From positions 8,052,001 through 8,116,000 of the forward strand of contig NZ_CP066356.1 in the NCBI RefSeq assembly GCF_023278185.1: a stretch of 64,000 nucleotides of DNA. Reading direction: 5' to 3'. The notes below the pieces were generated by a model. The model was not told the DNA's origin, did no database searches, and saw nothing but the letters and a program-made list of their open reading frames with translations. Source of the stretch: Bradyrhizobium elkanii USDA 76. Lineage in GTDB: Bacteria; Pseudomonadota; Alphaproteobacteria; Rhizobiales; Xanthobacteraceae. This document shows, in pieces, positions 37,035 through 45,326 of this stretch (positions within the stretch are counted from its first letter, which is position 1; each line of letters starts with the position of its first letter). Both the position numbers and the translations under genes were made by a program.

Positions 37035-37922
37035 ATGGACCGTTTCGACGCGATGCGCGTGTTCACCCGGGTGGTCGAGCGGCGCAGCTTTTCGCTGGCC
37101 GCCGAGGATCTGGGGCTGCCGCGCTCGACGGTGACGGACGCGGTGAAGGGGCTGGAGGCGCGGCTCGGCGTGCGGCTGCTCGAGCGCACCACGCGCACGG
37201 TGCGCGCGACGCTCGACGGCGAGGCGCACTACCGCCGCTGCCTGTCGCTGATCGCGGACCTCGAGGACGCCGAGGGCGCGTTCGGCGGCGCGCGGCCGAA
37301 GGGACTGCTGCGGCTCGAGGTGCAGGGCACGCTGGCGCGGCACTTCCTGCTGCCGAACCTGCCGGGCTTCCTCGCCGAATATCCCGACATCGAGATCAAC
37401 ATGAGCGAGAGCGACCGCTGGGTCGATCTGATCCGCGAAGGCGTCGACTGCGTGCTGCGTTTTGGCAAGCTGCCCGACAGCGACATGATCGCGCGGCAGG
37501 TCACGATGCTGGAGCGGTTGACCTGCGCGACGCCGGATTATCTTGCGCGCTTCGGCACGCCGGTCGACCCGTTCGCACTCGACGGCCATCGCATGATCGG
37601 CATCCGCTCGCTGACCACGGGACGCCTGCGGCCGATGGAATTCGTGATCGACGGCGCGCTGAAGCAGTTTCCGCTGCCGGCGCCGATGTCGGTGACCGGC
37701 CCCGAGAGTTATCTGGCGAGCGCCAAACTCGGTCTCGGCCTCGTGCAGGTGCCGCGCTTCCATGCCGAAACCGATCTTGCCAATGGAACGCTGGTCGCGG
37801 TGCTGCAGCAATGTCCGCCGCCATCGGTGCCGGTAAACCTGCTCTATCCGCGCAACCGCCAGCTCTCGCCGCGCGTGCGCGTGTTCATCGATTACGTGAT
37901 GCGGGCGTTCGCGCGAAGCTGA
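37035..37922 (+). CDS. LysR-type transcriptional regulator
   Basis: A 295-residue LTTR. The N-terminal winged helix reads MDRFDAMRVFTRVVERRSFS, LGLPRSTVTDAVKGLEARLG and LLERTTRTVRAT. The effector domain follows (LLRLEVQGTLARHFLLPNLP, SDRWVDLIREGVDCVLRFG). It belongs to the group that commonly regulates divergent SDR or oxidoreductase genes, and the intergenic region with the SDR (36915-37034) should hold its binding site. Confidence 0.93.
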   Translation: MDRFDAMRVFTRVVERRSFSLAAEDLGLPRSTVTDAVKGLEARLGVRLLERTTRTVRATLDGEAHYRRCLSLIADLEDAEGAFGGARPKGLLRLEVQGTLARHFLLPNLPGFLAEYPDIEINMSESDRWVDLIREGVDCVLRFGKLPDSDMIARQVTMLERLTCATPDYLARFGTPVDPFALDGHRMIGIRSLTTGRLRPMEFVIDGALKQFPLPAPMSVTGPESYLASAKLGLGLVQVPRFHAETDLANGTLVAVLQQCPPPSVPVNLLYPRNRQLSPRVRVFIDYVMRAFARS

Positions 37923-37985
37923 TCGATCGCCGGAACCACAGCGAGCCCCACAACGTTATGCTTCCGACACCGGAGGGATTAGGCG

Positions 37986-38192
37986 ATGCGGACCTTTTTC
38001 GGCATGATTTTGGGCGCGCTGCTGCTGATATGCGGCGTTTATGTCTATGACTCGATGCGGACGTCGAGCGTCGCCAATGGCGAGGTGGCGCAGGACACGC
38101 GCACCATCGTCAATTGGGACGTCGCGGCGCATGACTGGAACCTGCTGAAGACGCGCACCCGCGAGCAGTGGGACAAGATCGCGGCGAAGTAA
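37986..38192 (+). CDS. Small single-pass membrane protein, unknown function
   Basis: A 68-residue protein, MRTFFGMILGALLLICGVYV, then a short polar tail with TRTIVNWDVAAHDWNLLKTR and REQWDKIAAK. One N-terminal helix anchors it; the tail should be periplasmic. GGAGGGATTAGGCG before the ATG is a good ribosome site and a strong terminator follows, so it is very likely a real gene. I do not recognise a named family. Confidence 0.75.
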   Translation: MRTFFGMILGALLLICGVYVYDSMRTSSVANGEVAQDTRTIVNWDVAAHDWNLLKTRTREQWDKIAAK

Positions 38193-38218
38193 CGATTGTT
38201 TTCAAGCCGACACAAAAC

Positions 38219-38251
38219 AAATGGCCTCTCCGGCGCCGGAGGGGCCATTTT
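38219..38251. terminator. Bidirectional rho-independent terminator
   Basis: ATGGCC-CTCCGGC pairs with GCCGGAG-GGCCAT (38221-38247) around no real loop spacer, followed by TTTT on the plus strand. The opposite strand reads into TTGTTTTG. It lies between the convergent small membrane gene and the DsbA-like gene and can serve both. Confidence 0.85.
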
Positions 38252-38268
38252 CGTCGCAGGACGCGCGA

Positions 38269-38946
38269 TCAATTCTGCTCGGTCTTGCGGCCCATATTGG
38301 CCTTGCGGGCGTCGGCGATCACCTGCTCGAACTGATCCATGCTGAGCACGCCCGGCACGCGGTACTTGCCGACGATGAATGACGGCGTGCCGTTGAAGCC
38401 GAATGCCAGCGCCTGCTCGTTGTTGCGCGAAAGGATCGCGTCGATCGCCTTGGCGTTGGCGTCGTGATCCTTCTTCAGGCGGTCCATGTCAAGGCCGGCG
38501 CCCGAGAGCAGCTCGGCGATGCGCGGCTCGGTGATGCGCGAATTGACCGAGATCATCGCCTCATGCGCGACGTCGAACTTGTTCTGGTACTTCGCCGCCA
38601 GCGCCATCCGCGCCGCGACCTTGGAGACCGGCCCGAGGATCGGCCAATCCTTCAGCACGAGGCGGACCTTGCCGTCGTCCTGCACCACCTGGCGCAGCTC
38701 CGGCGCGAGCTTGCGGCAATACGGGCAGTTGTAGTCGAACCATTCGACGATGGTGATGTCGCCCTTCGGGTTGCCGATCACCGGAATGTCCGGATCGCGC
38801 AGCACCTGTTCCTCGGTCAGGACATTGTCATCCTCGGCGCGCGCGGCGCCCGCAGCCATGAGCGCGATGCCGGCACCGATCAGGCCGAGCGCGCCGCGGC
38901 GGGTGGCACCGGCGTTGATCCGAGGCGATTTCGTCAGTTGGGTCAT
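38269..38946 (-). CDS. DsbA-family thiol:disulfide interchange protein
   Basis: About 225 residues. An N-terminal signal with RRGALGLIGAGIALMAAGAA and a likely cut after ARA precedes a DsbA/thioredoxin domain. The redox motif is FDYNCPYCRKLAPE (Cys-Pro-Tyr-Cys), and the cis-Pro loop is FNGTPSFIVG. It should catalyse or isomerise disulfides in the periplasm. GAGGAG lies close to an in-frame TTG at 38961, which is the alternative start. A DsbB-like gene is 10 kb away at 48.4 kb. Confidence 0.9.
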   Translation of the reverse strand: MTQLTKSPRINAGATRRGALGLIGAGIALMAAGAARAEDDNVLTEEQVLRDPDIPVIGNPKGDITIVEWFDYNCPYCRKLAPELRQVVQDDGKVRLVLKDWPILGPVSKVAARMALAAKYQNKFDVAHEAMISVNSRITEPRIAELLSGAGLDMDRLKKDHDANAKAIDAILSRNNEQALAFGFNGTPSFIVGKYRVPGVLSMDQFEQVIADARKANMGRKTEQN

Positions 38947-38982
38947 GGCTGGCTTTCGCAAGGGCTCCTCGCCCTCCTACGT

Positions 38983-39765
38983 TCAGGACACATCGATGTT
39001 ACGCAGCAGCATATAGATCGCCACCACGATAATCACAGTCGCAAACACGATATTAAGGGCGCCGCGCCGTTCCGACAGGTGGCGGGCGCTGCGTGTGCCG
39101 AGCAGACCGCCCGCGATGCCGCCGGCGACGAATAGCCCCGCCAGGCCCCACGACACCAGCCCGGACCACGCATAGCTCAGGGCCGTGGTCATGCCGAAGG
39201 CGGTGACGGCCACCAGCGAGGAACTGACCGCGTTCATGATCGGCATCCCGGTCGCCAGCATCAGGGCCGGCACGATCAGGAAGCCGCCGCCGATGCCGAA
39301 GAAGCCGGACATGGTTCCGGTGGCAAGCCCGAGGCCGATGATCGCGGGCATGTTGGACATCGAGATCTTGACGTCGGTCAGCCCGACCCGCGCGCGGCTC
39401 TTCAGCATCAGGCCCGCGATGACCAGCATCACCAGCGAGAACAGCGCGAGCAGCTTCTGCCCCTCCAGCATCTTGCCGAGGATCGAGCCGCCGAATGCGC
39501 CCAGCATGCCTGACAGCGCGAACACCAGCGCGCAGGACCAGATCACGGTGCCGCCACGGGCGTGGTTGGAGAGATTGACTGCGGCGTTGGCAGCGACCGC
39601 GATCGCCGAGGTGCCGATCGCGACATGCGGCTCCGGCACGCCGACCACATAGACCATCAGCGGCACGGCAAGGATCGAGCCGCCGCCGCCGACCAGGCCC
39701 AGCGAAAAACCGACCAGCATGCCCGATGCCAGCCCAAGCATGCTTTGAGTTGCGGTGAAGACCAA
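38983..39765 (-). CDS. TauE/SafE-family membrane transporter
   Basis: A 260-residue protein with about eight hydrophobic helices. The family motif GFSLGLVGGGGSILAVPLMVY near the N-terminus and its inverted partner SGFFGIGGGFLIVPALML after the midpoint mark the two-fold TauE/SafE (DUF81) repeat. Members export sulfite, sulfoacetate or related anions. It ends 20 bases before the DsbA-like gene's upstream region and may be co-transcribed with it. Confidence 0.9.
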   Translation of the reverse strand: MVFTATQSMLGLASGMLVGFSLGLVGGGGSILAVPLMVYVVGVPEPHVAIGTSAIAVAANAAVNLSNHARGGTVIWSCALVFALSGMLGAFGGSILGKMLEGQKLLALFSLVMLVIAGLMLKSRARVGLTDVKISMSNMPAIIGLGLATGTMSGFFGIGGGFLIVPALMLATGMPIMNAVSSSLVAVTAFGMTTALSYAWSGLVSWGLAGLFVAGGIAGGLLGTRSARHLSERRGALNIVFATVIIVVAIYMLLRNIDVS

Positions 39766-39865
39766 GGGGAACAGACTCGCGTTTGAGGCGGCGACCCTAG
39801 AAGGATTTGCTGCTCAACGCCATACCAATAGCACAAAACTGCCCTGCAGCCGGACTCTCTATATC

Positions 39866-39958
39866 AGCATGATCTCCGCGCAAACGCGTTGCGTTTGTCG
39901 CGAGGGAAAACCGGTTCCCACTTTGCGCTAACGCGGCCCTCCGGGTCCGGATCATGCT
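39866..39958. repeat. Palindromic repeat, family A (long copy 4)
   Basis: AGCATGATCTCCGCGCAAAC at one end and GGTCCGGATCATGCT at the other, with inner AACGCG/CGCGTT and GGGAAAACCGG blocks. Its right edge supplies the TGA stop codon of lrgB at 39958-39960. Confidence 0.8.
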
Positions 39959-40680
39959 CAGCGCAGCAGATAAGTCACAGCCAGCGGCACCAGCAGCGAG
40001 GTGACCAGCGCATTCAGGCTCATCGCGATCCCGGCAAACACGCCAGCGACCTCATCGACCTGGAAGGCGCGCGCGGTGCCGATGCCATGGGCGGCGATGC
40101 CCGCCGCAAAGCCGCGGGCGCGAAAGTCGGTGATGCCGGTGAAGTTCATCAGGGGCGTGACGATGATCGCTCCCATGATGCCGGTGAGGATCACCGACAC
40201 CGCGGTCAGCGAGGGATCGGCATGCAGGGATTCGCTGATGCCCATCGCAACGCCGGCCGTGACCGATTTCGGCGCCAACGACAGGATGACGTGGCGCGGC
40301 AGCCCGAACGCCTGCGCCAGCAGCACCACCGAGACGATCGCCGTCAGCGAGCCGATCGCGAGCGCAACCAGCATCGGCAGGATCGCCGCCGCGACCCGCC
40401 TGCGGTTCTCGTAGAGCGGCACCGCGAGCGCCACCGTCGCCGGCCCGAGCAGGAAGTGCACGAACTGCGCGCCGGCAAAATAGGTGGTGTAGGTGGTCCC
40501 GGTCAGCAGCAGGAACACGCCGATGATCCATACCGAATGCAGCACGGGATTGGCGAGCGGGTGCCGCCTTGTCTTCAGCGACACCGCGTCGGCCACCGCA
40601 TAGGTCAACAGCGTCACCGTCAGCCAGAGCAGCGGCGACTGCGAGAGGTAGACCCAGAGCGAGAACGGATTGTCGCTCAC
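39958..40680 (-). CDS. lrgB: LrgB-family membrane protein
   Basis: A 240-residue protein with multiple hydrophobic helices. LAPKSVTAGVAMGISE is the LrgB hallmark, with ILTGIMGAIIVTPLMNF and ARGFAAGIAAHGIGTARA following. LrgB/CidB proteins act with LrgA/CidA as a holin/antiholin-like pair or as pyruvate/metabolite transporters. The start overlaps the lrgA stop by four bases. Its stop codon falls inside a dispersed palindromic repeat, so the original C-terminus may have been slightly altered. Confidence 0.93.
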   Translation of the reverse strand: MSDNPFSLWVYLSQSPLLWLTVTLLTYAVADAVSLKTRRHPLANPVLHSVWIIGVFLLLTGTTYTTYFAGAQFVHFLLGPATVALAVPLYENRRRVAAAILPMLVALAIGSLTAIVSVVLLAQAFGLPRHVILSLAPKSVTAGVAMGISESLHADPSLTAVSVILTGIMGAIIVTPLMNFTGITDFRARGFAAGIAAHGIGTARAFQVDEVAGVFAGIAMSLNALVTSLLVPLAVTYLLR

Positions 40681-41084
40681 GGCCGCTCCTCCTCGCGCGA
40701 AAGCAGGCTGCTCGCCGCAACGAAGGTCGCAACCGTCGCCAGCAGGGTGACGATGACCGACACCGCGAGGATCACCAGGACGGCGATGCCGTGCTCGGCG
40801 AGCAGATCGAGCTTCTGCACCACGCCGACGCCGGCCGGGATGAACAGCAGCGAGAGATTGGCGAGCATGCCGCGACTCGCGCTCTCGACGCCGTCATCGC
40901 CGAGCGGCCCGCGCGCCAGCGCCGGAAAGCGGTCGCGCGCCAACAGCAGCAACAGCAGCAGCACGAGGCCGACCACCGGACCCGGCACCGGCACCGCCAG
41001 CGCGCGCACGGCGACCTCGCCGACCAGCTGGCAGAGCAGGATCAGGCTGAGGCTGGCGATCATGGCAGGAAGCTCACGCGACAC
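40677..41084 (-). CDS. lrgA: LrgA/CidA-family membrane protein
   Basis: A 135-residue protein with four hydrophobic helices. ALAVPVPGPVVGLVLLLLL and ANLSLLFIPAGVGVVQ are characteristic of the CidA/LrgA family. It is first in the lrgA-lrgB pair (ATGA overlap). The IS4-type element begins about 125-145 bases upstream of its start and may affect its promoter. Confidence 0.93.
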   Translation of the reverse strand: MSRELPAMIASLSLILLCQLVGEVAVRALAVPVPGPVVGLVLLLLLLLARDRFPALARGPLGDDGVESASRGMLANLSLLFIPAGVGVVQKLDLLAEHGIAVLVILAVSVIVTLLATVATFVAASSLLSREEERP

Positions 41085-41227
41085 ATCCGCCTATCAGGTC
41101 GGTGTGGCGATGGCTTGTCAATGCGCCGGTCTTGGATGCGTGCGCAGATCTTGGGCGCCGCTGCTTTCAAATCCGTCACACCTTCTCAGACCATCATCCC
41201 CGCTTGTCGTCCCTGCTTTCGCACTAG

Positions 41228-42705
41228 GGCATGCACATATTTGGTGCGGCGGATTGACTCGGGATGGAGACAGGGGATTCCAGAATCGGCGATCCGTGTG
41301 ATTTCTATTGCGACGCTCCAGGTTGGACGGGGGTGTCGGGTGTTGTTACGAATTGACTGGACGTTAGGACGGTTCGGGGATCGTCGTCTCGATAAAGGGG
41401 GGCGGCGCTCGTCGAACGCATGGTTGCGGGCAAGACGGTCTGCCTGCGGCGGCTTTCCAGGGGTGATCGTGCGCTGGAGGTGCGGTTCAACCGCTTTCTC
41501 GGCCACGACAAGGTGACGGCGGAGCGGATCATCGAAAGCTGGGGCGACAGCACGGTTGCCGCGGTAGAGGGCCGCCATGTGCTGGCGATCCAGGACACCA
41601 GCGAGATCCACTTCAACACCACGCCGCAACGCCGGCGCGGGCTCGGCGAAATCGGCAAGGGCAATAACCACGGCGTGCTGCTGCATCCGCTGCTGGCCGT
41701 GGATGCCGACGATGGCAGCTGTCTTGGACTTTTGAGTGGGCAGGTATGGACGCGCCAGGGGCGTCGCACCACGACGCATGACGCACGTGACTTGTCTGAC
41801 AAGGAATCGCAACGCTGGATATCCACCGCCATTGCGGCCAAGCCGCTGCTCACCGCTGCCGGAACGGTGACGGTCCTCGGTGATCGCGAGAGCGATATCT
41901 TTGCCCTTTATGCCAGCTCGGCCGAGCAGCACTTCCATGTCATCGCGCGCAGCATGCATGATCGCAAGCTTGCCGACCGCACCGGCCTGTATGAGGCCAC
42001 CGACGCCATGCCTGTGGTGGATCGGAGGGCGATCCAACTGCCTGCGCGCGCGGCGCGACCGGCACGTCAGGCCCATCTCGAACTCCGCTTTGGCGCAATC
42101 GAGCTTGCCCGCCCGCAGAGCAAGTTCCTGCGCCATTTGCCGAAAAGCTTGCCGCTGGCGGTGGTCGACGTGTGCGAGATCAATGCCGGGCCCGGCGCAG
42201 AGCCGCTGCACTGGCGTCTGATCACCTCTCACGAGATCGCCACCGTCGACGACGCCTGGCGTATCGTCGAATGGTACAAGCAGCGCTGGATCATCGAGCA
42301 GTTCTTCCGCGTCCTGAAGACGCAGGGCCTCAAGCTCGAAGACAGCCAGATCGGAACCGCCGATCGTCTCCTCAAACTGGTCGCTATCGCCGCCAAGGCA
42401 GCCGTCATCACCATCCAGCTTCTGCAAGCGCGCGATGGCGGTCAGCAGCCCATTCGCGTTGCCTTCAACGACAACGAGATCAACGCGCTTGCCGCCCTCA
42501 ACCGGCAACTCGAGGCCAGGAGCAAGCGACTGAAAAACCCACATCCGCCCGACAGCCTCACCTGGGCAGCCTGGATCATCGGCCGCCTTGGCGGTTGGGA
42601 CGGCTACCCGTCGTCTAAACCTCCAGGCCCCATCACCTTCAAAAATGGCCTCGAATACTTCCTGGCCGTCGCAGCAGGATGGAGCCTCAGAGATATGTGC
42701 ATGCC
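41228..42705 (+). mobile_element. IS4-type insertion sequence in the centre of a palindromic repeat
   Basis: The ends GGGCATGCACATAT (41228-41241 region) and ATATGTGCATGCCC are perfect inverted repeats. CTAG stands directly outside each end (41224-41227 and 42706-42709), consistent with a 4-base target duplication. Outside CTAG the flanks continue as inverted copies, so a 32-base perfect inverted repeat spans 41209-41240 and 42693-42724. Removing the element and one CTAG restores a perfect 34-base palindrome that belongs to repeat family D. The exact tip could be a few bases different. Confidence 0.85.
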
Positions 42706-42709
42706 CTAG
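41420..42709 (+). CDS. IS4-family DDE transposase
   Basis: A 429-residue transposase. The DDE residues lie in HVLAIQDTSEI, VLGDRESDIFALYA, and the C-terminal signature WYKQRWIIEQFFRVLKTQG (Tyr-2-Arg-3-Glu-6-Lys, diagnostic of the IS4 group). The codons just before the ATG also read as family sequence (RGAALVER). The preceding family residues (DWTLGRFGDRRLDK) lie in another frame across AAAGGGGGG at 41394-41402, so the N-terminus may need a frameshift or be mutated. The TAG stop (42707-42709) is formed by the CTAG at the insertion edge rather than by the element itself. Confidence 0.9.
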   Translation: MVAGKTVCLRRLSRGDRALEVRFNRFLGHDKVTAERIIESWGDSTVAAVEGRHVLAIQDTSEIHFNTTPQRRRGLGEIGKGNNHGVLLHPLLAVDADDGSCLGLLSGQVWTRQGRRTTTHDARDLSDKESQRWISTAIAAKPLLTAAGTVTVLGDRESDIFALYASSAEQHFHVIARSMHDRKLADRTGLYEATDAMPVVDRRAIQLPARAARPARQAHLELRFGAIELARPQSKFLRHLPKSLPLAVVDVCEINAGPGAEPLHWRLITSHEIATVDDAWRIVEWYKQRWIIEQFFRVLKTQGLKLEDSQIGTADRLLKLVAIAAKAAVITIQLLQARDGGQQPIRVAFNDNEINALAALNRQLEARSKRLKNPHPPDSLTWAAWIIGRLGGWDGYPSSKPPGPITFKNGLEYFLAVAAGWSLRDMCMP

Positions 42710-42840
42710 TGCGAAAGCAGGGACCCATAACCACCGCATTCGGTGATGACCGGGATCGTGGCCCCAGCAAGCGCAACAATTGAGATTCGGGGTAATGGGT
42801 CCGGCCTTCGCCAGGACGACACGGGGTGTGTGGCGCGACC
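42710..42840. repeat. Palindromic repeat, family D (copy 2, split by the IS4-type element)
   Basis: TGCGAAAGCAGGGAC, then CATAACCACCGCA, GGGATCGTGGCCCCAGC, GCAACAATTGAGATT and CTTCGCCAGGACGAC follow the order of the copy at 30616. The other arm (GTCGTCCCTGCTTTCGCA) is stranded at 41206-41223, on the far side of the insertion. Confidence 0.8.
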
Positions 42841-42891
42841 TGCATTCACAATCGTCGTCCCTGCGAAAGCAACGCGCGCAGAGTTAGGCTT

Positions 42892-43347
42892 CTACCCTTC
42901 CCGCCGTGCCAGCGCCATCAGCGTGCCGCTCATGGTCGCGACCAGCGTCTCGACGCCGTCCTGGATCGCATAGGCTCGGCCGTCGCAGACCGTCAGCGTG
43001 CGGCCGGGCTTGACCACGACGCCGCGGAACACGAACCGCTCGCCGCGGGCCGGCGCCAAGAGGTTGGTCTTGAACTCCACGGTGAGGATGTCGGAGCCTT
43101 CGGGCATCAGCGTGAAGGCGGCGATGCCGCAGGCATTGTCGAGGCCCGCGGTGATGATCCCGGCATGCACGAAGCCGTTCTGCTGGCAGAACTCCGGTGC
43201 ATAGGGCATCGCGAGATCGACTTCACCGGGCTCCATGCGCGCGATCGAGATACCAAGCGTCTGCATCGCGCGCTGGCGCGCGAACGTATCGGTCGCGACC
43301 GCGTGATAATCGGGATTCTTCGGCTCGAAGCGGGGCATCGCGGTCAC
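42892..43347 (-). CDS. PaaI-type hotdog thioesterase
   Basis: A 151-residue hotdog protein. CQQNGFVHAGIITAGLDNAC contains the PaaI-like active-site segment (Gly/His region and Asp), followed by VEFKTNLLAPARGE. It probably hydrolyses acyl- or aryl-CoA thioesters. Its start overlaps the stop of the second hotdog gene upstream by four bases, so two thioesterases are translated from one message, under the operator pair at 43.8 kb. Confidence 0.88.
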   Translation of the reverse strand: MTAMPRFEPKNPDYHAVATDTFARQRAMQTLGISIARMEPGEVDLAMPYAPEFCQQNGFVHAGIITAGLDNACGIAAFTLMPEGSDILTVEFKTNLLAPARGERFVFRGVVVKPGRTLTVCDGRAYAIQDGVETLVATMSGTLMALARREG

Positions 43348-43778
43348 GCACTCACGGGTTCTGACGGGACGAGATGCGGCATCGCGGCGTAGCGGATCGC
43401 CGGCGCAAACGGCGCCGCCTTGCGCGCGGCGCGATCGATATGCACGGCCGCGATCTCGCAGGTCGCGGCAATTTCGCCGGTCTCCGCATTGCGCATCTCG
43501 TGCAGGATGCGGATCGACTTGTCGCGGAACTCGACCAGCCGGCTCTTGACCTCGACGAGGTCGCCGGCGAGCAGTTCGCGCTTGTAGGAGATGTTCTGCT
43601 GCACGGCGGCCATGCCGCGGCCGGACTCGCGCAGATAGCTCGGCGTCAGGCCGAGCCGCGCGAACATGTTCCAGCTCGCCTCATCGAACTTGCCGACATA
43701 CCACATGACGTTCATGTGGCCGATGTGGTCGCAGTGCCAGGGATAGACCGTGCCGCGATAGGTCGCCTCGCCTTCCAT
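43344..43778 (-). CDS. 4HBT-type acyl-CoA thioesterase
   Basis: A 144-residue hotdog thioesterase starting MEGEATYRGTVYPWHCDHIG. HMNVMWYVGKFDEASWNMF is the 4-hydroxybenzoyl-CoA thioesterase-like active-site region. GAGGAGCGGCAGG before this ATG fixes the start; an upstream in-frame ATG lies beyond the operator. First gene of a two-thioesterase operon, divergent from a TetR-type regulator. Confidence 0.88.
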   Translation of the reverse strand: MEGEATYRGTVYPWHCDHIGHMNVMWYVGKFDEASWNMFARLGLTPSYLRESGRGMAAVQQNISYKRELLAGDLVEVKSRLVEFRDKSIRILHEMRNAETGEIAATCEIAAVHIDRAARKAAPFAPAIRYAAMPHLVPSEPVSA

Positions 43779-43798
43779 CCTGCCGCTCCTCGATTGCT

Positions 43799-43848
43799 GA
43801 TACGGTAGCGTATCAAGATCGAGGCAGGCTAGCAATACGGTACCGTAT
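43799..43848. promoter_or_regulatory. Paired palindromic operator for the TetR-type regulator
   Basis: Two related palindromes lie between the divergent thioesterase and tetR genes. They are GATACGGTAGCGTATC at 43799-43814 and the perfect ATACGGTACCGTAT at 43835-43848, with centres about 35 bases apart. They share the half-site ATACGGTA. Their position 20-70 bases before the thioesterase ATG fits repression of that operon by the divergent TetR protein. This is inferred from position and symmetry. Confidence 0.8.
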
Positions 43849-43851
43849 CAA

Positions 43852-43924
43852 AGCATGATCCGGAAAGGTGCGAAGCGGTTTTCCCTCGCGACAAGCGCAA
43901 CGCGTTTGCGCGGAGATCATGCTC
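43852..43924. repeat. Palindromic repeat, family A (copy 5)
   Basis: AGCATGATCCGGAAAGGTGC, TTTTCCCTCGCGACAAGCGC, and GCGGAGATCATGCTCA. It lies between the operator pair and the tetR gene. Confidence 0.8.
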
Positions 43925-43982
43925 AAACAAGCGACTAGTGCGCGATAACGATCCGATCGCGCACCAGGTACGCGGAGATCAC

Positions 43983-44540
43983 ATGACTGAAAGCAAGGGC
44001 GACGTCTGGGTCGCGGCGGGCTTTGCCGAACTCGCGCATAGCGGGGTCGACGGCGTACGGGTCGAGGTGCTGGCGAAGAATCTCGGCGTCACCAAGGGCG
44101 GCTTCTACCGCCGCTTCAGGGATCGCGCCGCGCTGCTCGAGGCCATGCTGACGCGCTGGCGCGACGGCCGCATCGCATCGATCGAGAAGCAGACCGCACT
44201 CGACGGCGCCAGCGCGCGCGAGCGGCTGAAGGCGATCATCACACTGTATTCGGAGCGCATGAACACCGAGGCGATGGCGGTCGAGCTCGCGATCCGGCAA
44301 TGGGCGCGCACCGATGGGGCCGCTGCCGCCGCCGCCGCGAGCGTCGATGCCGCGCGGCTGAAGAATGTCGCCCAGCTCTATCGCGCCACCGGGCTGCCGA
44401 CTGAAGAGGCCGATGCGCAAGCCTTCCTGTTCTACTGCTTCATCTTCGGCCAGAGCCTGCTGTTCCTCGAGCGCGGCCCGCGCAAGCGCGCGCAATTGCT
44501 GGCGCAGTCGGCGGACAAGCTGCTGGCGGAAAAGCAGTAA
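43983..44540 (+). CDS. TetR-family transcriptional regulator
   Basis: A 185-residue regulator. The N-terminal helix-turn-helix reads FAELAHSGVDGVRVEVLAKN followed by LGVTKGGFYRRFRDRAALLEA; the remainder is an all-helical ligand domain. GCGGAGATCAC before the ATG at 43983 supports this start over one 45 bases upstream. It is divergent from two thioesterase genes and probably represses them, and itself, through the operator pair. An acyl-CoA or aromatic-CoA ligand is a reasonable guess. Confidence 0.9.
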   Translation: MTESKGDVWVAAGFAELAHSGVDGVRVEVLAKNLGVTKGGFYRRFRDRAALLEAMLTRWRDGRIASIEKQTALDGASARERLKAIITLYSERMNTEAMAVELAIRQWARTDGAAAAAAASVDAARLKNVAQLYRATGLPTEEADAQAFLFYCFIFGQSLLFLERGPRKRAQLLAQSADKLLAEKQ

Positions 44541-44618
44541 AGGGCTGCAGCCGATAGAGCCGGTGCAAACGGAAAGCGGCCGGCTAACGCCGGCCGCTCG
44601 CCGAACCCGGAGGCCGAC

Positions 44619-45104
44619 TCAGGCGCCCTTCAGGCGCTTGTTGCATTCGCTGTAATAGCCGCCGCCCTTCTGGATCCACTTCAGGCCGCCATTGCCGCCG
44701 GTGGCCTTGTTGGCATTGTACTGGTCGACGCAGGTGTGCATGCGTCCCTTGCCTTCGGACTCCTTGGCGTATTTGGGATCGATAGCATTCGGAAACACGG
44801 CGGGTCCTGACGGCGCCGCCGGTGCCGCGGCGGGCGCCTGCTTGGCTTCCTTCGGCGCGGCCGGAGCGGGCGCGGCGGCTGCCGGCGGCGGAGCAGCGGG
44901 CGCTGCGGCCGGGGTCGCGTCGGCGCCGCACTGCGCCTTGCGGAAATCATTCCACTTCTGGCCGCCGAGGGTGCCGGCCGACTTGGCCGCCTGGTACTTG
45001 GCGCTGCATTCCTGCGCGGTCAGGGCCTGCGCCGGCGCGCTCGCCGCAAAGGCTGCAAAGCCCGACACCGCAATCACGCACAACAATCTGGTCTGAATGG
45101 TCAT
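44619..45104 (-). CDS. Exported Ala/Pro-rich protein with two Cys-bounded repeats
   Basis: A 161-residue protein. The signal peptide is MTIQTRLLCVIAVSGFAAFA with a cut near AQA. Two similar 27-31-residue modules flank an Ala/Pro linker. The first is CSAKYQAAKSAGTLGGQKW to FRKAQC. The second is CVDQYNANKATGGNGGLKW to YYSEC. Each is bounded by cysteines that could form a disulfide. I do not recognise a named domain, though the Cys-x-x-x-Tyr opening is seen in small rhizobial exported proteins. Confidence 0.75.
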   Translation of the reverse strand: MTIQTRLLCVIAVSGFAAFAASAPAQALTAQECSAKYQAAKSAGTLGGQKWNDFRKAQCGADATPAAAPAAPPPAAAAPAPAAPKEAKQAPAAAPAAPSGPAVFPNAIDPKYAKESEGKGRMHTCVDQYNANKATGGNGGLKWIQKGGGYYSECNKRLKGA

Positions 45105-45326
45105 CCCTGGTCTCCCGTCATCCCTGGTTTCCCCTTGGTTTCCCTTGGTTGGTTTCCCTTGGGGGGCATTGGCGTAAGACCATTATCCTAGCGCAACCCC
45201 GACTTGCGACAACGCACCAGCGCGCCTGCGCGTTAAAATATTGTGGCGGCGGGACCGCTGCATGTTCATCCACGGTTCAGCATCGTCGCGCGACGTTTCG
45301 GCCCTCTTTCCCTCACGAGGTGCCCC

